A stretch of 64,000 nt of DNA from Glebionis coronaria (GCA_025667525.1 CM046878.1:393952974-394016973); one strand, 5' to 3'. Positions 35,971-49,165 are shown, counted from the stretch's first letter. The notes: generated by a model from the sequence alone, not told the origin. A program made the numbers and translations.

Positions 35971-37247
35971 AAATAAGCTAGATTATTAAGCTAATAATAT
36001 AAGCTAAAGTGTTTTTTGATTAATATTCTAAGTCATGAGATTATAAAGTATAGTTTATTAATTATTTCATGTGAATTAAATAAACTATAGGTTAAGGTAT
36101 TTAATTAAATATGACATTATTTAATTAAATATAGGTAGAATACTTCGGTTAAACAAGTATTATTAATTATTAATATTATAACCTAAGTCATGATAATTAA
36201 TTAATTATTGTCATGGTTTTAAATAATTAATTAATCATAAAGTCTAATTAAATGATAAAATATTTAGGTTATAATTCATGCATAACTAATAAGATAAATA
36301 ACCTAAGTCATGAAATTAAATTAATTATATTCATGCTTTAATTAATTTAATCCAATCTTGTAAAAAGAAGTAACATGTAATTATTTTAATCTTGTAACAA
36401 AATGATCATGACTTGAACCGTGTTTAAACCAACATGCGTGAATCGGACCCGTAATCATAACCATACCCCGACTTAGGTCGGGGTTTCCTTCCCTTGTTGT
36501 TGCCGTGACCCGAGGCCACCAAAACCACCACCAAACCGAGACTAAGTGTCTCGGTGGTATGAGTAAACCCAAACCGAGACCCCCTTGGGGTTCGGTTGGG
36601 TGGCGGCTAAACATAAACACCCCCAAAACACCATATTAAATAAAACCCCATGATTAGAACATGTTTATAACACTTGTTTTTAATTAGTTTAATTAACAAC
36701 ATCATGATTTCATGTGATTATATAATTCAAAACATAAAATAAAATAAAATAAAAAAGGTTGAAGGTTATACCAAACACGTGAAATGAAAGAGGATGAACA
36801 CACACGAATACTTGCACGATTTCCAAGATCAAAATCAACCCGAACACTCCTTTGTGGTGTTCTATATGCGGCGGCCAAGGGGAGAGAAAAACACAAACTA
36901 GGGTTTCAATTATTTGCTAAATGTGATGAAATGAAATGACTTTTTCACATAACCCCCTTGTTTAGTAAAATTATGGGCTTGGCCCATTTGTCTTGATATA
37001 GCCGCGGGTATGGGGCCCACATGGGGTAACCCATATCTTTCTCGTGTCTAAATAATATTGTGTTCTCGTGTTCGTGTTTTACGTGTTGTAATTAGTGCTC
37101 GTTCGTGACTTAATACATATATTCATGTTTGTGATAAATATATATATATACATACGTGATATTAGTTCGTGATTAGTATACGTTCATGATTTCATGTTCG
37201 TGTATTTGTGGTTATAATTATTGTGAAATATTTATCGTGTGTTAATA

Positions 37248-37252
37248 CGTAA
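37248..37252. repeat. Target site duplication of element E, left copy (CGTAA)
   Basis: CGTAA flanks the left LTR and is repeated at 49754-49758 after the right LTR. The uninterrupted site is present in D1 (TTAATACGTAATAAATATTT at about 29550). Confidence 0.97.
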
Positions 37253-37759
37253 TGTTGATCCCTTTGGTTGGATCTATATTCTGTTAAGAACTAGTATAAT
37301 AGTTTGCAATCAAACTAATACACTATGAGATCTCTTACTTAGCACCAAATAAGTTATGCGGAATCTAACTTATAAAGCACAGAACAAACAGAATACTATT
37401 AACTATTCGATTCTCTTATTAATCGACTTGAATGAGGTACATGAATGTCATCGTACCTATGTTCCTTTTATAGAGTAAGGAACCCTAGAATCCTTAGAAT
37501 ATTCTATAAAGATAACTATATCACAGACGATATATTATCTATATATTCTAACTATTAAAGTATATCACATAAGATATACTCTTACTATAAACTATGACAT
37601 ATCTTATACAAAGATATATTCGTCCTAAATATCCTAACAGTACTAACTTTATAACTAGCGGTACTTACTATGTACTGCGTTAACACTAACGGTACTTGAA
37701 AGTGACTAACAGTATTGAGTTACGCTGACGGTACTTGACACTTAGAATAATTCCCAACA
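37253..37759 (-). repeat. Element E 3' LTR, 507 bp
   Basis: Pairs with 49246-49753. Perfect inverted ends TGTTG/CAACA. Contains several GTAC-centred words (GCGGTACTT, ACGGTACTT) and a TATA box at 37466-37472 on the minus strand. Confidence 0.96.
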
Positions 37760-37772
37760 ATCCTCCCCTAAA
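37760..37772 (-). other. Element E polypurine tract
   Basis: Minus strand TTTAGGGGAGGAT directly precedes the LTR start TGTTGG. Confidence 0.85.
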
Positions 37773-38183
37773 CAAGAATGATAACTTGTTGTCTTCTTGT
37801 TTCTTTTAGTCTTGAATGCATCTGAAAACATATCTTCAGCATTTTCTTCAAACTTGGATTGAACTTGTAATTGTTACTTGTATCCAACTGAATGTATCCA
37901 AACACCTTAATATAGATCTTCTTCTGATAAGATAACCTTCAAGTCTTCATGAACAGCATCTTGATCAATGACCTTCTTGTGTTCTTGTAAACATTCATTT
38001 ATTTGTGCAGCAACAGTAATTGTCTTCAATGAGTAAACTTGTGAACTCTGAATCATGACTTCTGTCTTGATTTGATGAAACAAAAACTTCTAAGTATTTC
38101 TTTCTGTAATACTTTCTTGCCTGCAACTTCATACCTGAAATAAAACAGTTAACAACAAAAACCAATCTGTATTGGCTTCATGA

Positions 38184-38520
38184 TTTTTAGGAAATCATCA
38201 GCTATCAACAAATTTGATTATTCTTTACCAGTTAGCCGTACCCTCTGGAATAGCCAATACTTTATTCATAAAGAATAAGGTGTACTGATAACCCTACAAT
38301 TATTGGTAAATTGTCAACCATCAACGGATTTGAGAAAGTCTTTACCTAGTACCGTTTGTCTAGGACTAGCCAACTCTTTGTTTTGAAAAAAGGTGAGTTA
38401 GAACCCTATAGTTTTTAGCAAACTACCAGCTGTCAACGGATTTGAGAAGTCTTTACCACAAACTGTTTTCTTATGGACTAGCCAGTTCTTATGTGTATTA
38501 GACATGTTGAACTAAGAACC
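38184..38520. repeat. Three diverged tandem units of about 110 bp upstream of element E 3' LTR
   Basis: Units begin near 38184, 38300 and 38412. Each shares the words AT/GTCAACGGATTTGA, CTTTACC, and GACTAGCCA with ACTGATAACC / GTTAGAACC near its end. They lie between the 3' ORF and the polypurine tract. Repeats in this interval are a known Sirevirus trait as I recall. The rest of 37773-38545 has nothing recognisable. Confidence 0.7.
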
Positions 38521-38550
38521 ATTTATGAAGTGTGACTGGAAGTCAAACAC

Positions 38551-41500
38551 TCAAGGCTCTTTCTCAACTTCTTCCTCTTGCTCCAAATCCTTGATTTGTT
38601 GTTTAACCATTCTGATCAACTCTAAAGCACCATCAGACTCTTCTGAAACTTCCAATTGTTGTTCTAGCATCCTTTCCAACAATCTTCTTCCAAAAGGATA
38701 TCTTTTCTCTTGAAGCATGTAGTATGTAACATAATCTACTTCCAGAATATGTACTCCACATGATCTATAATATCTCCAGTAACTAGGAACCTGATTCTCT
38801 AATTCCTTCAATATCTCCTGATCACAATTGTGTGGCTCATACATAAAGAGAAATTCCCTGTACAATAGTGATACCTCAGTCTGACCTATACTGGCGTCCT
38901 GAGTTAGTCTGAAAAGATCTTGAATGTCTTGTCTATCAAGTATGTGTAAAATATCTTCTAATAATTTAAACATCCTGGTTGACCCATCTGATCTTTGAAT
39001 TCCATGAGCTTCTAGTCCTTGAAATTCAGAATATAACCACTTAACAATAGATGATTTCTTTCCAAGTATCTATGTATCAATACATTGATCTTCAAAATCT
39101 AATATCTTCAAGCACTTCCTTAAGCTCTCAACATCACTATCTTCTGTGGTTGATTTAGCCTTTTTCTTGGCTTTCAGCTTTTTCTTAGTTGATCTTTTTC
39201 TTTTACTTCCTTTGAAAATTTCATCTTGATCTGATATGTCAGATACCTTTTCAAAGTTGGTATGTACCATTCCTTCAGTACGTACTGTTGACTGTGTATG
39301 TACTGCTTGTACATTTTCAGTCTTATCAACAGTTTGAGCTTGTCCTCCTTTATTCATCCTTTGAGCAGTCTCTTTTTCCTTTGAACTTACATTTTCCTTC
39401 ACACTTCTCCTAGCATAAGTAGCTTTGATAGGTGGAGATAATTTTGTAGGTTCAGCAATGTCTGCATCAAGTCTAGGAGTACTTCCAAATTGTCTTTGTT
39501 GCTGAAATTGCTTCTTAACTTCTTCAATTTCTTGCTTGTCCTTCTGAGAACCTATTTCAACAAAGTTCAGTTTTACTCTCTTCTGTTATTCATACAAAGT
39601 CTTGATTTCTTCAAAAGTCTTTTTGACCAGTTGTGTATGAGTGAAACGCCCAACTTTCTTGAGATAAGTCATCATCTGACTTCTGATTTGCATGGTAGAT
39701 GGAGGTCTGATCCTTTCCTTTCTTCTTTTCTCAGCAAAGTATCTTTGTTGCTCCCTTACCAAGTCATCAATCAACTTTGATTTCTCATCTTCATCATAAG
39801 CATCCCTATCTTCAGCTATTAATTCTTCTGCAAGAATTTCACTTGCTTGTAATTCAGCTGCAATCCTGTCATACTCTTGTATGTTCCATTCTTGCTGAAC
39901 TCTTTTTGCTTCAAGCAATTGTTCTCTTGCTGCATTTTCTTCTTGTAACTCTTCTTCACGAATCTGAGCTTGCATTCTCATAGCAAATTCCTAATCATGG
40001 TCAATTTGATTAAATCTATACATGACTTTGCCAATATCATCATCTGAATCACTTTCATTTTCAGAATCTGATAGTCTTTGCTTCTTGCCCTTGTCCTTAG
40101 GATCAATCTTTGGTAGTTTCTTCTTTAGCAAAGAAGACTTATCTTCATCCTCATTTTCCTGCTGTTGAATAACAATACCTTTAGTGGGTTGTGAAGCTTG
40201 AACTTTCTTACCTTTGGATTTATTATTTTTGGCAAGAATTTCTTGTTTTGTCTTTTTCTCTACCTCTGCTTGATTAACTTTCTCAACTGGATTCTTTTCT
40301 TTGAGATCAAGCAGTACATGAGCTAAAGTCTCATCTCCCTTAAAAGGAATTTGACTTTCTAGTGAAAGATTATCATCAGCAGTACTTGCAGTTGGCTCAA
40401 ATGGCTTAGCAATACTTGGATCTTCAACTTTGTCAGCAGTACTTGCAGTTAGATTAGCAGTACTTGGAACTTCAACATTGTTGACTTCACCAGTATTAGA
40501 CACACTTACTTCTTCAATCACCAGAGTATCTCCAGACACTCTTCCTTCCATTGAAGTAACATTTTCTACAAGTAACTCCTCAGTCTTATCTGATCCCTGA
40601 CTCACTCTTGGTCTTGACAGTATTTGGTTAGACTGTTTCTTGTGAAACCAATATTGTCTCTATGGTGGAGTTGAAGTTGTAGATACAGGAAATTGAACAT
40701 TAATTTCCTCTAGTCTCTCATAGAAACTACTCCAGTTTACTTGAATTTGGGGTGATTGAGATTGTGACCCTGGCTGAGTTACCATTGGTTCTTCAATTTG
40801 TGGTTCCTCATGAGTAGGTAGTGGTTCTTCTGTCTGAATATCCATATTCACTGGTTCCAAACTAGCTATATCCACACCAGTATCATTGCCATTGCCAGTT
40901 GTATTGACATTATCAGCTCCAAAGTTGATGTCATTCCCAGAAAGTCTTGTTTGAATATCAGAAGAAGGTTGATGTTCTTCATAATTCCTCCCCTATTTGG
41001 TTGCATTTAGTTGCCTTTTCTTGAGGTTCCTGAACTTGTGCTTCATAAGAGCAGCTTTCTGAATAGACCTGTGTTGCCTGATCCAAGGAGATACTTTATT
41101 CCTTAGTTTATTGGGGCTTGCCTCCAAATCAACAATTTTCTTGTCTTGAACAAGCTTCTCTTTTTGTAAAACCTGTACCTATTTGAACAAGCTAGTACAC
41201 AAAGCAGTTAAATTTGCAACATCCACAGCTTCTGTTGCTTGTGCTGGTGGTGAACCACTGGCAGCAACATCAGAAGATGTGTGGACCATCTCATCAGAAC
41301 TTGGTTTATTACCAACATTATGAGAAGAAGAAGATTGAGTATCTTCTGGGAATCAAGATTTTGCGTAGAAGGAGTTTTCTGAGAATCACTAGAAGCACTA
41401 GAGTCCTCACCTTCTTGGTGTGCAGGTTGAGTCAACATATGGTCAAACAAGGGTGTTACAGTCCCTGTAAAGGCATTGCCTCTTTTGGTCAAGAAAGAGA

Positions 41501-42176
41501 AAGTTCTCTTTGTGAATGAAGGAACATCCCAAGTGTCTGTCAACTCTGGTAGGTTAAGATTTGGTCATTAACTAAAGTTTGAATGAATCTAGGATACATT
41601 AAAAACTTTTTGGAGCCTTCCCAAATTTCTAGTCATGCCTTCAAAAATTAATTTTGAAAAGTTAAAAACCCTGTTGTTTGCTAAACAAATACCAGCTGAT
41701 GCTAAAGCAGCAGGAATCTGATCAAAAGAAGTACTTTTGGAGCTTAAACAGTGAATAATAGCATGAAAAAGCAATTTCCATTGTGGTGAAAATAATGCTT
41801 TAAAGAAAGTTAAACTTTCCATACCACCTTCATAACCCATGGCTGTAAGACCATCATGTATCTCTGTGTTATTAAGCATACTAAGTCCATCTACATCATT
41901 TAATCTCAAACTAGCTCTTAGTAGTACTTCAGTTACATAAACATTCCTATGATTTACCTTAGCCTTAATGCAAGGTTGATCAAAGCGAGTACCTAAAACA
42001 GCAGTATTCCAAAATTGTTCAACAATAGGAATAGAGATAGTAGGACTTACAGTGAGTGCAAAATTAACGTAACTTCGAGATAAAAAGTCTAACATCTCAT
42101 GAAAACCAAGTGAATCATCATTCTAAGCAAGGTTTACGACCAAATTATGCTTAGAATTCACTTGTAGAGCAGCCAT
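38551..42176 (-). pseudogene. Element E extra 3' ORF in the env position, broken
   Basis: On the element strand an ATG at 42176 opens MAALQVNSKHNLVVNL, interrupted by TAG at 42123-42125, and continues through 41589-42095 (FSPQWKLLFHAIIHCLSSKS; NNRVFNFSKLIFEGM), 41208-41543 (FTGTVTPLFDHML), and, in another frame, 40660-40875, 39991-40605, 39586-39981, 39070-39402 and 38551-38973. The middle is acidic and Ser/Thr-rich with STAD repeats; 39586-39981 is a long charged coiled coil. About 1200 residues originally. I recall the same protein downstream of pol in Copia elements annotated in Tanacetum. No signal peptide or membrane segment is visible, so the position is env-like but the protein does not look like an envelope. 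Function unknown. At least two frameshifts and several stops. Confidence 0.8.
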
Positions 42177-42578
42177 TGTTGTTTTGCTTGTGTTTGATGA
42201 TCGAGCGATTAAAAACGAAGAATGTAAAATCGAGGTGTAAAAATAAAAGATATGGTGAATCAATAATGTAATTGGGGTTAGTATTTATATAAAGAATTAA
42301 CCCTTCCACGAAGAAACCGCCAATTTTACAAAATACACCCTCAACGGTACAACGGTTATGTAACGGTACATAGAACATGCTCGGTACTTCAAATTTGTCT
42401 AGCGGTACTTAGCAGTAAAGCGGTACCTCAAACTTAAGTCCAGTTCTTGCAATCCATCAACATTGTAACCTCTTTTATGAACCTGCAATCACATCAAAAA
42501 AACAAAACAAATACTATACAATAATATTAGCTTGTAAGAATTGTACAGCCGATACCTCCCCTCAACACATGCAGCAAT
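42177..42578 (-). other. Spacer between pol and 3' ORF of element E
   Basis: About 400 bp with no gene. It is rich in GTAC-centred words at 42340-42435 (ACGGTACAACGG, GCGGTACTTAGC, GCGGTACCTC). A short open stretch at 42151-42378 overlaps the start of the 3' ORF in another frame and is not supported. Confidence 0.6.
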
Positions 42579-45500
42579 CTATTGGTTTAGCATACCAATA
42601 TGTGTCACCAAGAATTCAAATCTCTTAGTATCAAATGCCTTGGTTAGTAAATCAGCTACATTGTTGTCTGTATGAATCTTCAAGACTTGAATATGCTTTT
42701 TGTCATAGGCATCTCTTATGAAGTGATGTCTGATTTCAATATGCTTGGTCTTGGAGTGAAATACTGGATTCTTGATAATGCATATAGTGCTCTCATTATC
42801 AATATAGATTTTAGTGTTCATGAAGTTGAACCCATAATCTAACAATTGATTTTAAATCCAAAGCACTTGTCCACAACAATGAGCAATAGCTACATATTCA
42901 GCTTCAGTTGTGGAAGTAGCAACAATTGTTTACTTCTTACACTGCCATGATATGAGTCTTCTGCTTAGGAATTGACAACCTCCTGTTGTTGATTTCCTAT
43001 CATGATTAGCTCCAGCATAATCACCGTCTGAGTAGGCTTCCAATTCAAAGGTTTAGTCTCTAGGATACCATAATCCTAAAGTAGGTTGACTTTTAAGGTA
43101 CTTAAAAATCTTTTTCACAGCATGAAGATGTGAGACCTTTGGATTTACTTGGAACCTTGAACATGCACATACAGCAAACATAATGTCTGGTCATGAAGCA
43201 GTAAGATACATCAATGAACCAATCATTGATCTGTAAAGATGAATGTCAACATCTTCACCATGCTCATCTTTGGATAAAGACTTCTTAGCTTCAATTGCTG
43301 TGCTTGTACTCCTTGAATCCATACAAGAAAACTTTTTCAAGATTTTAGCAACATACTTATCTTGACTGATAAATATTCCATCTTTTCTTTGTTTGACTTG
43401 GAGTCCTAAAAAGAAAGTGAGTTCTCCCATAGAACTTATCTAAAATCTTCCCTTCATCAAAGCTTCAAACTCCTCACACCATGATTTATTGGTTGAACCA
43501 AAAATGATGTCATCAACATAAACTTGCACAAGTATAATATCCTTGGAATTCTTCTTGATGAATAGAGTTTTGTCAATGGTTCCTCTCCTGTATCCATGTT
43601 CTACAAGAAAATTGGATAGGGTTGCATACCAAGCCCTTGGAGCTTGATGTAAACCATAAAGTGCTTTGATGACTTTGTAGACTCTATTGGGTAACTTAGG
43701 ATCTACAAAACCGGGAGGTTGTGAGACATATACCTCCTCTGAAATATTACCATATAGAAAGGCACTTTACACATCCATTTGATATACTATAAAACCCATA
43801 TATGATGCAAAAGCCAAAAACAATCTAATGGCTTCTATTCTTGCTACTGGTGCAAAAACCTCATCATAGTCTATCCCTTCTTCCTGTCTGTAGCCTTGAG
43901 CAACAAGCCTTGCTTTGTTTCTCACAACAACTCCTCTCTCATCCTTTTTGTTTCTGAAAACCCATCTAGTACCAATAACTCTCTTACCTGAGGGAAGATC
44001 CACAAGAATCCAAACCTTTTGTAGCTCAAATTGTGTTAATTCTTCTTGCATGACATCTACCCAAATTTGTTCATCAAGAGCTTGAGAAATATTCTTGGGC
44101 TCTAATTGTGATAAGAAACAGGCAAACAAACAATGCTGAGTATCTTTGTGCTTTGTTCTCTGCTGTTGTTTGACATAACTCACAAGTGCATGAGTTTCAG
44201 TATTGGTTTGCAGCTGTCTTCTAGTTTGTACAGCAAACTTAGGATCTCCAATAATTTGAGTAGGAGGATGGTTGTTGTTGACTCTGTGAGTGGGAATAGA
44301 ACTGTTTGGAATTTCTGTTTCCAAATTGTTAAAATCAGTTACTGCACCCTGCTCATCATAGGAAGCTTTGGAGAAGATTCCTTCAGTTGGACTTGCAAAC
44401 ATGTCTTCATTATCCATAGCTTGTAAAGTTTCTTCTAAGGAGTCCACAGATCTTGCAGATTTTGACTTAAGCAGTACTTGCAGATGAGGTACCGCTAGGT
44501 ACAGTATGTACTGCTGAGTGTTGTGACTCAAAAGATTCTTTTCCTGAATTCTCAATTGGAGTTGCAGCATTCCTTTCTTGATCTTGAAGCCACTGAAGCT
44601 TTTGAGAGGCTTGATCATCAGTGGATGGCATTGTTTGCTTCTTGGGACTATCAGCCTTAGGAGTGACAGTAGGCATACTAGGTACATAGATGTGAACATC
44701 ATCATCTGCACAGTCTTGCGAAGTAGATTCTCCTTGAGTACCTGTCTTAGTGATACCAATCTCCTTACCTGCATTGTTAGTTTGACAATCTTTTTACACA
44801 GAATAGTAATCCATGGAGTTAGTTAGATAATCTAAATCAAACATCCAAGCATGACCTATTCCTGGAACATTGGGCTTATTTTATAGGAAGTTAACATAGG
44901 TATTTTCTTCAACTCTTTTTGATGCCAAGTTATAAATCATGTATGCTCTACTTTGCATTGAATATCCTACAAGATATCCTAGAATAGATTTACCATCAAA
45001 CTTTCCCAAGTGATCAAGGGTATTCAGTATAGACACATGACAACCAAATGGTCTAAAATAACTTATGATTGGTTTGATACCAGTCAATAGTTCATAGGGT
45101 ATCTTATTTTGAGGTTCTGTGACTAAAACTCTATTTAACACATAGCATGCAGTATTGATTGCCTCTGCCCAAAATGTATTTGGTAAAAGAGAATCAGCAA
45201 GCATTGTTCTAGCAGCCTCAGTTAGTGTCCTATTTTTCCTTTCAGCTACTCCATTTTGTTATGGATTCCTAGGATTACTGAATTGTCTTTTGATTCCTTT
45301 AGACCTACAAAATTCATCAAATTCCTCATTTTTGAATTCTGTACCATTATCTGTCCTAATGACCAATACCTGTTTAGTGAACTGTTTTTCAACTAAAGTG
45401 ATAAAGTCCTTAAGTAAATCCTTGGTTTCACTTTTAAGAGCTAAAAATAAAACCCAACTGAATCTACTATAATCATCAGTTATGACTAAACAATATGTCT

Positions 45501-47357
45501 TATGGCTAATGCTTCTTACAGAAACTGGACCAAATAAATCTATATGCAAAAGTTGCAAAGGTTTTGTCATAGTATTGACAGTCTTGGTCTTATAAGAAGC
45601 TCTATGTTGCTTACCCTTTTGACAAGCAGTACATGTGAAATCATTTTGAAAAGATTTGTTAGGTAGACCTCTAACCAAATTCTTATTCACTAATCTATTA
45701 AGATTTTTGAAATTCACATGACCTAGCCTCCTATGCCATAAGTTAGACTCATCATTAGAAGCCTTAGCTAGCAAACATGTTATTCCACCTGTTGGAGTAA
45801 TAGTATGAAGATTAAAGGTATACATATTTTCTTGCCTGGGTACCTTGAGTAGTATTTGAGATTCTTTAGGCATCTCAAATTCTTTAGAGAGTACCAAGCA
45901 GTCTGTATCTGTAAATAGCACCTTGTTCTTCTTATCACACGTTTGTGACATAGAAAAGAGATTGAATTCATTCAATTCTTTTACAAAGAACACATCTTCA
46001 AATTCTAACTTCCATGTATTGATTTTTCCTTTCCCAGTGATTCTGCCTTTGCTACCTCCAAAGGCTACTGGTCCACCTCTGAATTCTTCAAATTCAGCAA
46101 GGAAATCTTTGTTTCCTGTCATGTGTCTTGAGCATCCACTGTCTACGATACCTTTATCTTTCAGCTCATCAATAAGATGCCCCTGCACATACACAAAACA
46201 TATCAGTTTTTAACAGGGACCCAAGCCACATTTGGCTCGGATCTTGTGGGACCTACATACTTAAGAGTTTGATATGTAGTTTTTCTAGTAAGACTACACA
46301 CACTCTTATACCTCATGGTTCCAGTTACATAATCAAAGACATAAGTAGGTTCATTGTCTTTGTCAAATTTTTTCTTAAGTACCGTTTTAGCAGTACTTGT
46401 CTGAACATATGATTTTTTTGTTTTAGGGACCCACTTCTTCACTGGTTTGATACTAAGCTTACTTCTAGATGTCACAACATGTTCATTTACATCCTTAGAA
46501 GTCTTTTGGGGCTGAAGTTTAGCAGACTTTCCACCAGCGGTATTTACCTTTGGCTTAGTAGTACTTGTACTTTTGGATTTTCCAGAATTTGGCTTACCAG
46601 ATTTTAAAGGTACTAGACCTTGTTTCATAAGTACTGCTCTTTAAATAAAGTCTTTAGGGTTAAAGGTTTGATTGACCTTTCCTACTCCTGTTTTCTTAGT
46701 ATGAACAAACTTAGGTTTGTCACCCTTTTGTCCCAATTGCCCTTTTATCAGTGCCTTACTGTTTCCTGTAACCTTTTGAACAACCTTTTGTTTTAAAATT
46801 TTATCTTCATGCAAAGTGCAATCTTTGATAAAATGACTTAAACTACCACAAACATAACATCCTTTTCTTTTCATAGAAGATCCAAAAGGTTGTTTTAACT
46901 TAGGTTTCTCAAAGCCTATTCCACCCTTGTTGGTTTTGCTATGTTCAACATTTTTATCCAATGTCATGCTAGGAGCTTTTACCTGTTTGGGAGCAGAACT
47001 AGTTTCAAAGACATGTCCTTCTAGCACCAGTGTGCTCATTAAAGGAGGATAGACAATGTTTCTGGTCACAACAGTTTTATCCTTATTCATTGAACTAGAG
47101 CTTAAATCACTAATATCTTTTGATTCATTTAACTCTATTCCTGAATCTTTGCTAGGGGGCATGAAAATTCCTGATAATGGTGGAGGAACTGCTTTCATTC
47201 CTTCAGCATATCTATCATTTTCTGGTGTATTATCTGTTTCACTAGAACTATCAAAAATCCCTTTTGATAAGTCTTTGTCAGTTAAGGTTATCCCAGGTTG
47301 GTCCTCTACATATCCTAGGCCTGCCTTATCATAATACCCCATTTGTGAATTAATCAA
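42579..47357 (-). pseudogene. Element E pol (Copia: protease, integrase, reverse transcriptase, RNase H), broken
   Basis: Linker and protease region at 46203-47357, with a single CCHC-like CYVCGSLSHFIKDC; protease site DSGCSRHMTG at about 46140 after a stop and frameshift near 46200; GAG-pre-integrase with HRRLGH and CTACQKGK; integrase D (HIDLFGP, about 45550), D (RTDNGTEF, about 45340) and E (about 45230). A TAA at 45259 splits the core. Reverse transcriptase runs 43191-44774 with YVDD at about 43520 and stops at 43767 and near 43440; RNase H ends at 42579 with stops between. Frame shifts also near 44830. Several stops fit C-to-T changes (CAA or CAG to TAA or TAG). Non-functional. Confidence 0.92.
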
Positions 47358-47395
47358 CTTGCTTAATCCTTTAGAGGATTTTCTCTAGTGATTAA

Positions 47396-49165
47396 TCACT
47401 TCCCTTCATTATAAAGATTGGTTTTCAAAACTTCAACTTCTGCTGACACTTTCATCAATTGTCTTTCATAAGCTTTTATTTCCACATCTTTTTCCCTCAT
47501 TCGAAGAGTTAAAATTCTAATTTTCTCTTCATAGTTTTGTTGACCCTTTTTATACAAAACTATATTTTCTTCTAGTTTAGCAACACCTTGTTTGAAAGCA
47601 TTTGATTCTACAGTGCAAGAGTTGACCTTTTGATACTGTTCATCTAGTTCTACTTTTAAACTATTGAATTTAAGAATGCAATATTTAGAACAGGGATGTA
47701 CCTCAGTATCTTCATGTGAGAGAGCCATTAGACCATGCTCTTCTTCTTCATCTTCTGTCCAGTCAACCACTCCATCTAAGGTAGTCACTAAAGCTTTGGC
47801 TCCTTTGGAATTCCTGTTGGTTCCTTTTGTAACACTTTCAGTAATTATGGGACTGGTTCTATAGCTGTGCTTTGACTTCTGACTGCTACTCTCAGCCTTG
47901 TCTCTGTTACACTCCCTTGCGAAGTGTCCATTCCTCCCACAGTTATAGCATTCAACTTTTGACTTATCATACCCTAATGGTTCATTAGGATCAACAATCA
48001 TCTTTCTTCTAGTCTTCTTAAAGAACCTATTGGATCTTACTGAAATCATGGCAGCTTGCCATTTAAGATCCATCTCTTCAACATCAACATCATCCATTTG
48101 GAACAAGTCATTAAGTGTTAGTCTTGGCCTGTTGTCTTGTCCAGCAAAGAATGAGAATGTATCATTGTCACTAAACAATGGTGAAGATCTTCCTTGAGGA
48201 CTTTGAGAGATCATAGGATTACCCTCAGTACTTGGTGAGTAAGAACTGCTTGTATGTCCCCCAACGGTATTTTGGAAGTAAGTACCGCTGCTTGATCCTC
48301 CAGCAGTACTTTGAAAGTAAGTACCGCCATTACCTTCTGACACAAAAGCCAAGTTAGACTTTGTTGCTGCTGCTGGTTTTGTTACTCCAATGCTCTTAAC
48401 ATCTATCTCATAACCTCTCAGATTGTTGTAGAGATGATCAAAAGGAATTGTATCTAGATCATCTCTTGTGATGAAGTGCATAGCCATTGCTTTCCATTTT
48501 TGTGGAACACTTCTTAGGAACTTCAGGTTAGCTTCTTCATTGGGGATTATTAATCCATAAACTGCCAATTGTATTAGCAATTTACTGAATCTTCCATATC
48601 CACCTTGAATTCCTTCAAAACTAGAAATTGAGAAGTTATCAAATTCCTGTTTGAGAACAATCTTCTTGATCTTCTTAGACTTGTCATTGCCTCCAAATCT
48701 GAGCTTAATTGCCTCCCACATAGCCTTTGCATCTTTGTAGTGATGAAAGCTAGGTAGAATCTCTTCTGAAAGTGCCATAGCTAGAGCAGTTCTGGCCTTT
48801 CTTTCCTTGATCTCAGCCTGTATCTCGTCTGCAGTTACAGCAGGAAGAGCATAACATGTACCATCAGGTAGCCAGTACAGCTTCTTAGGTGTGTTCCCAT
48901 TCCTAATGACTTGCCACAAACTATAATCTGTGTGATTCAAGTAATGTTCCATCTGCATAGCCCATGTCTCATAGTTATCACCTTTGAGAACAGGAAGCTT
49001 TACAACAGATAGAGTATGGGAAGGTGTTGTAGTTGTAGGAGCAACTACAGCATCTACGGCTTGAACACCTTGTGGTGCAGGATGTACTACTTGGGGTTGT
49101 CCCTGTGGTATTGGATCAGGTTCTGGAATGTCTTCCAAGTGAGGGTCTTCACCAAGTTGAGACAT
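47396..49165 (-). CDS. Element E gag (Sirevirus-type)
   Basis: An unbroken 589-codon ORF from an ATG at 49165, 67 bp downstream of the primer site. It opens acidic and Pro-rich, then the Copia gag domain (LKGDNYETWAMQMEHYLNHT; FHHYKDAKAMWEAI; FDNFSISSFEGIQGGY), a Ser/Gly linker, a CCHC knuckle CYNCGRNGHFAREC at about residues 405-419, and a C-terminal coiled coil (about 510-585), which is characteristic of Sirevirus gags. It forms the particle and binds RNA. It is the only gene of element E still open; pol follows after a stop in a different frame. Confidence 0.92.
   Translation of the reverse strand: MSQLGEDPHLEDIPEPDPIPQGQPQVVHPAPQGVQAVDAVVAPTTTTPSHTLSVVKLPVLKGDNYETWAMQMEHYLNHTDYSLWQVIRNGNTPKKLYWLPDGTCYALPAVTADEIQAEIKERKARTALAMALSEEILPSFHHYKDAKAMWEAIKLRFGGNDKSKKIKKIVLKQEFDNFSISSFEGIQGGYGRFSKLLIQLAVYGLIIPNEEANLKFLRSVPQKWKAMAMHFITRDDLDTIPFDHLYNNLRGYEIDVKSIGVTKPAAATKSNLAFVSEGNGGTYFQSTAGGSSSGTYFQNTVGGHTSSSYSPSTEGNPMISQSPQGRSSPLFSDNDTFSFFAGQDNRPRLTLNDLFQMDDVDVEEMDLKWQAAMISVRSNRFFKKTRRKMIVDPNEPLGYDKSKVECYNCGRNGHFARECNRDKAESSSQKSKHSYRTSPIITESVTKGTNRNSKGAKALVTTLDGVVDWTEDEEEEHGLMALSHEDTEVHPCSKYCILKFNSLKVELDEQYQKVNSCTVESNAFKQGVAKLEENIVLYKKGQQNYEEKIRILTLRMREKDVEIKAYERQLMKVSAEVEVLKTNLYNEGK

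Larger units (their letters stand above)
34442..37252 (-). repeat. Element D2 3' LTR, first segment (2811 bp)
   Basis: Starts TGTAACACCC exactly at the end of D1 gag sequence and follows the D1 LTR to ACGTAA, where element E is inserted. The 17-bp minisatellite recurs at about 35715-35970 with more changed units than in D1. Confidence 0.93.

Noticed and set aside
38551..42176. Envelope protein in element E
   Set aside because: No signal peptide, membrane span or fusion-like segment; mostly charged and coiled coil.
46190..46215. Tiny intron at the stop and frameshift before the element E protease
   Set aside because: The gap with a CAG acceptor-like end is only about 22 bp, too short for a spliceosomal intron; a frameshift is simpler.
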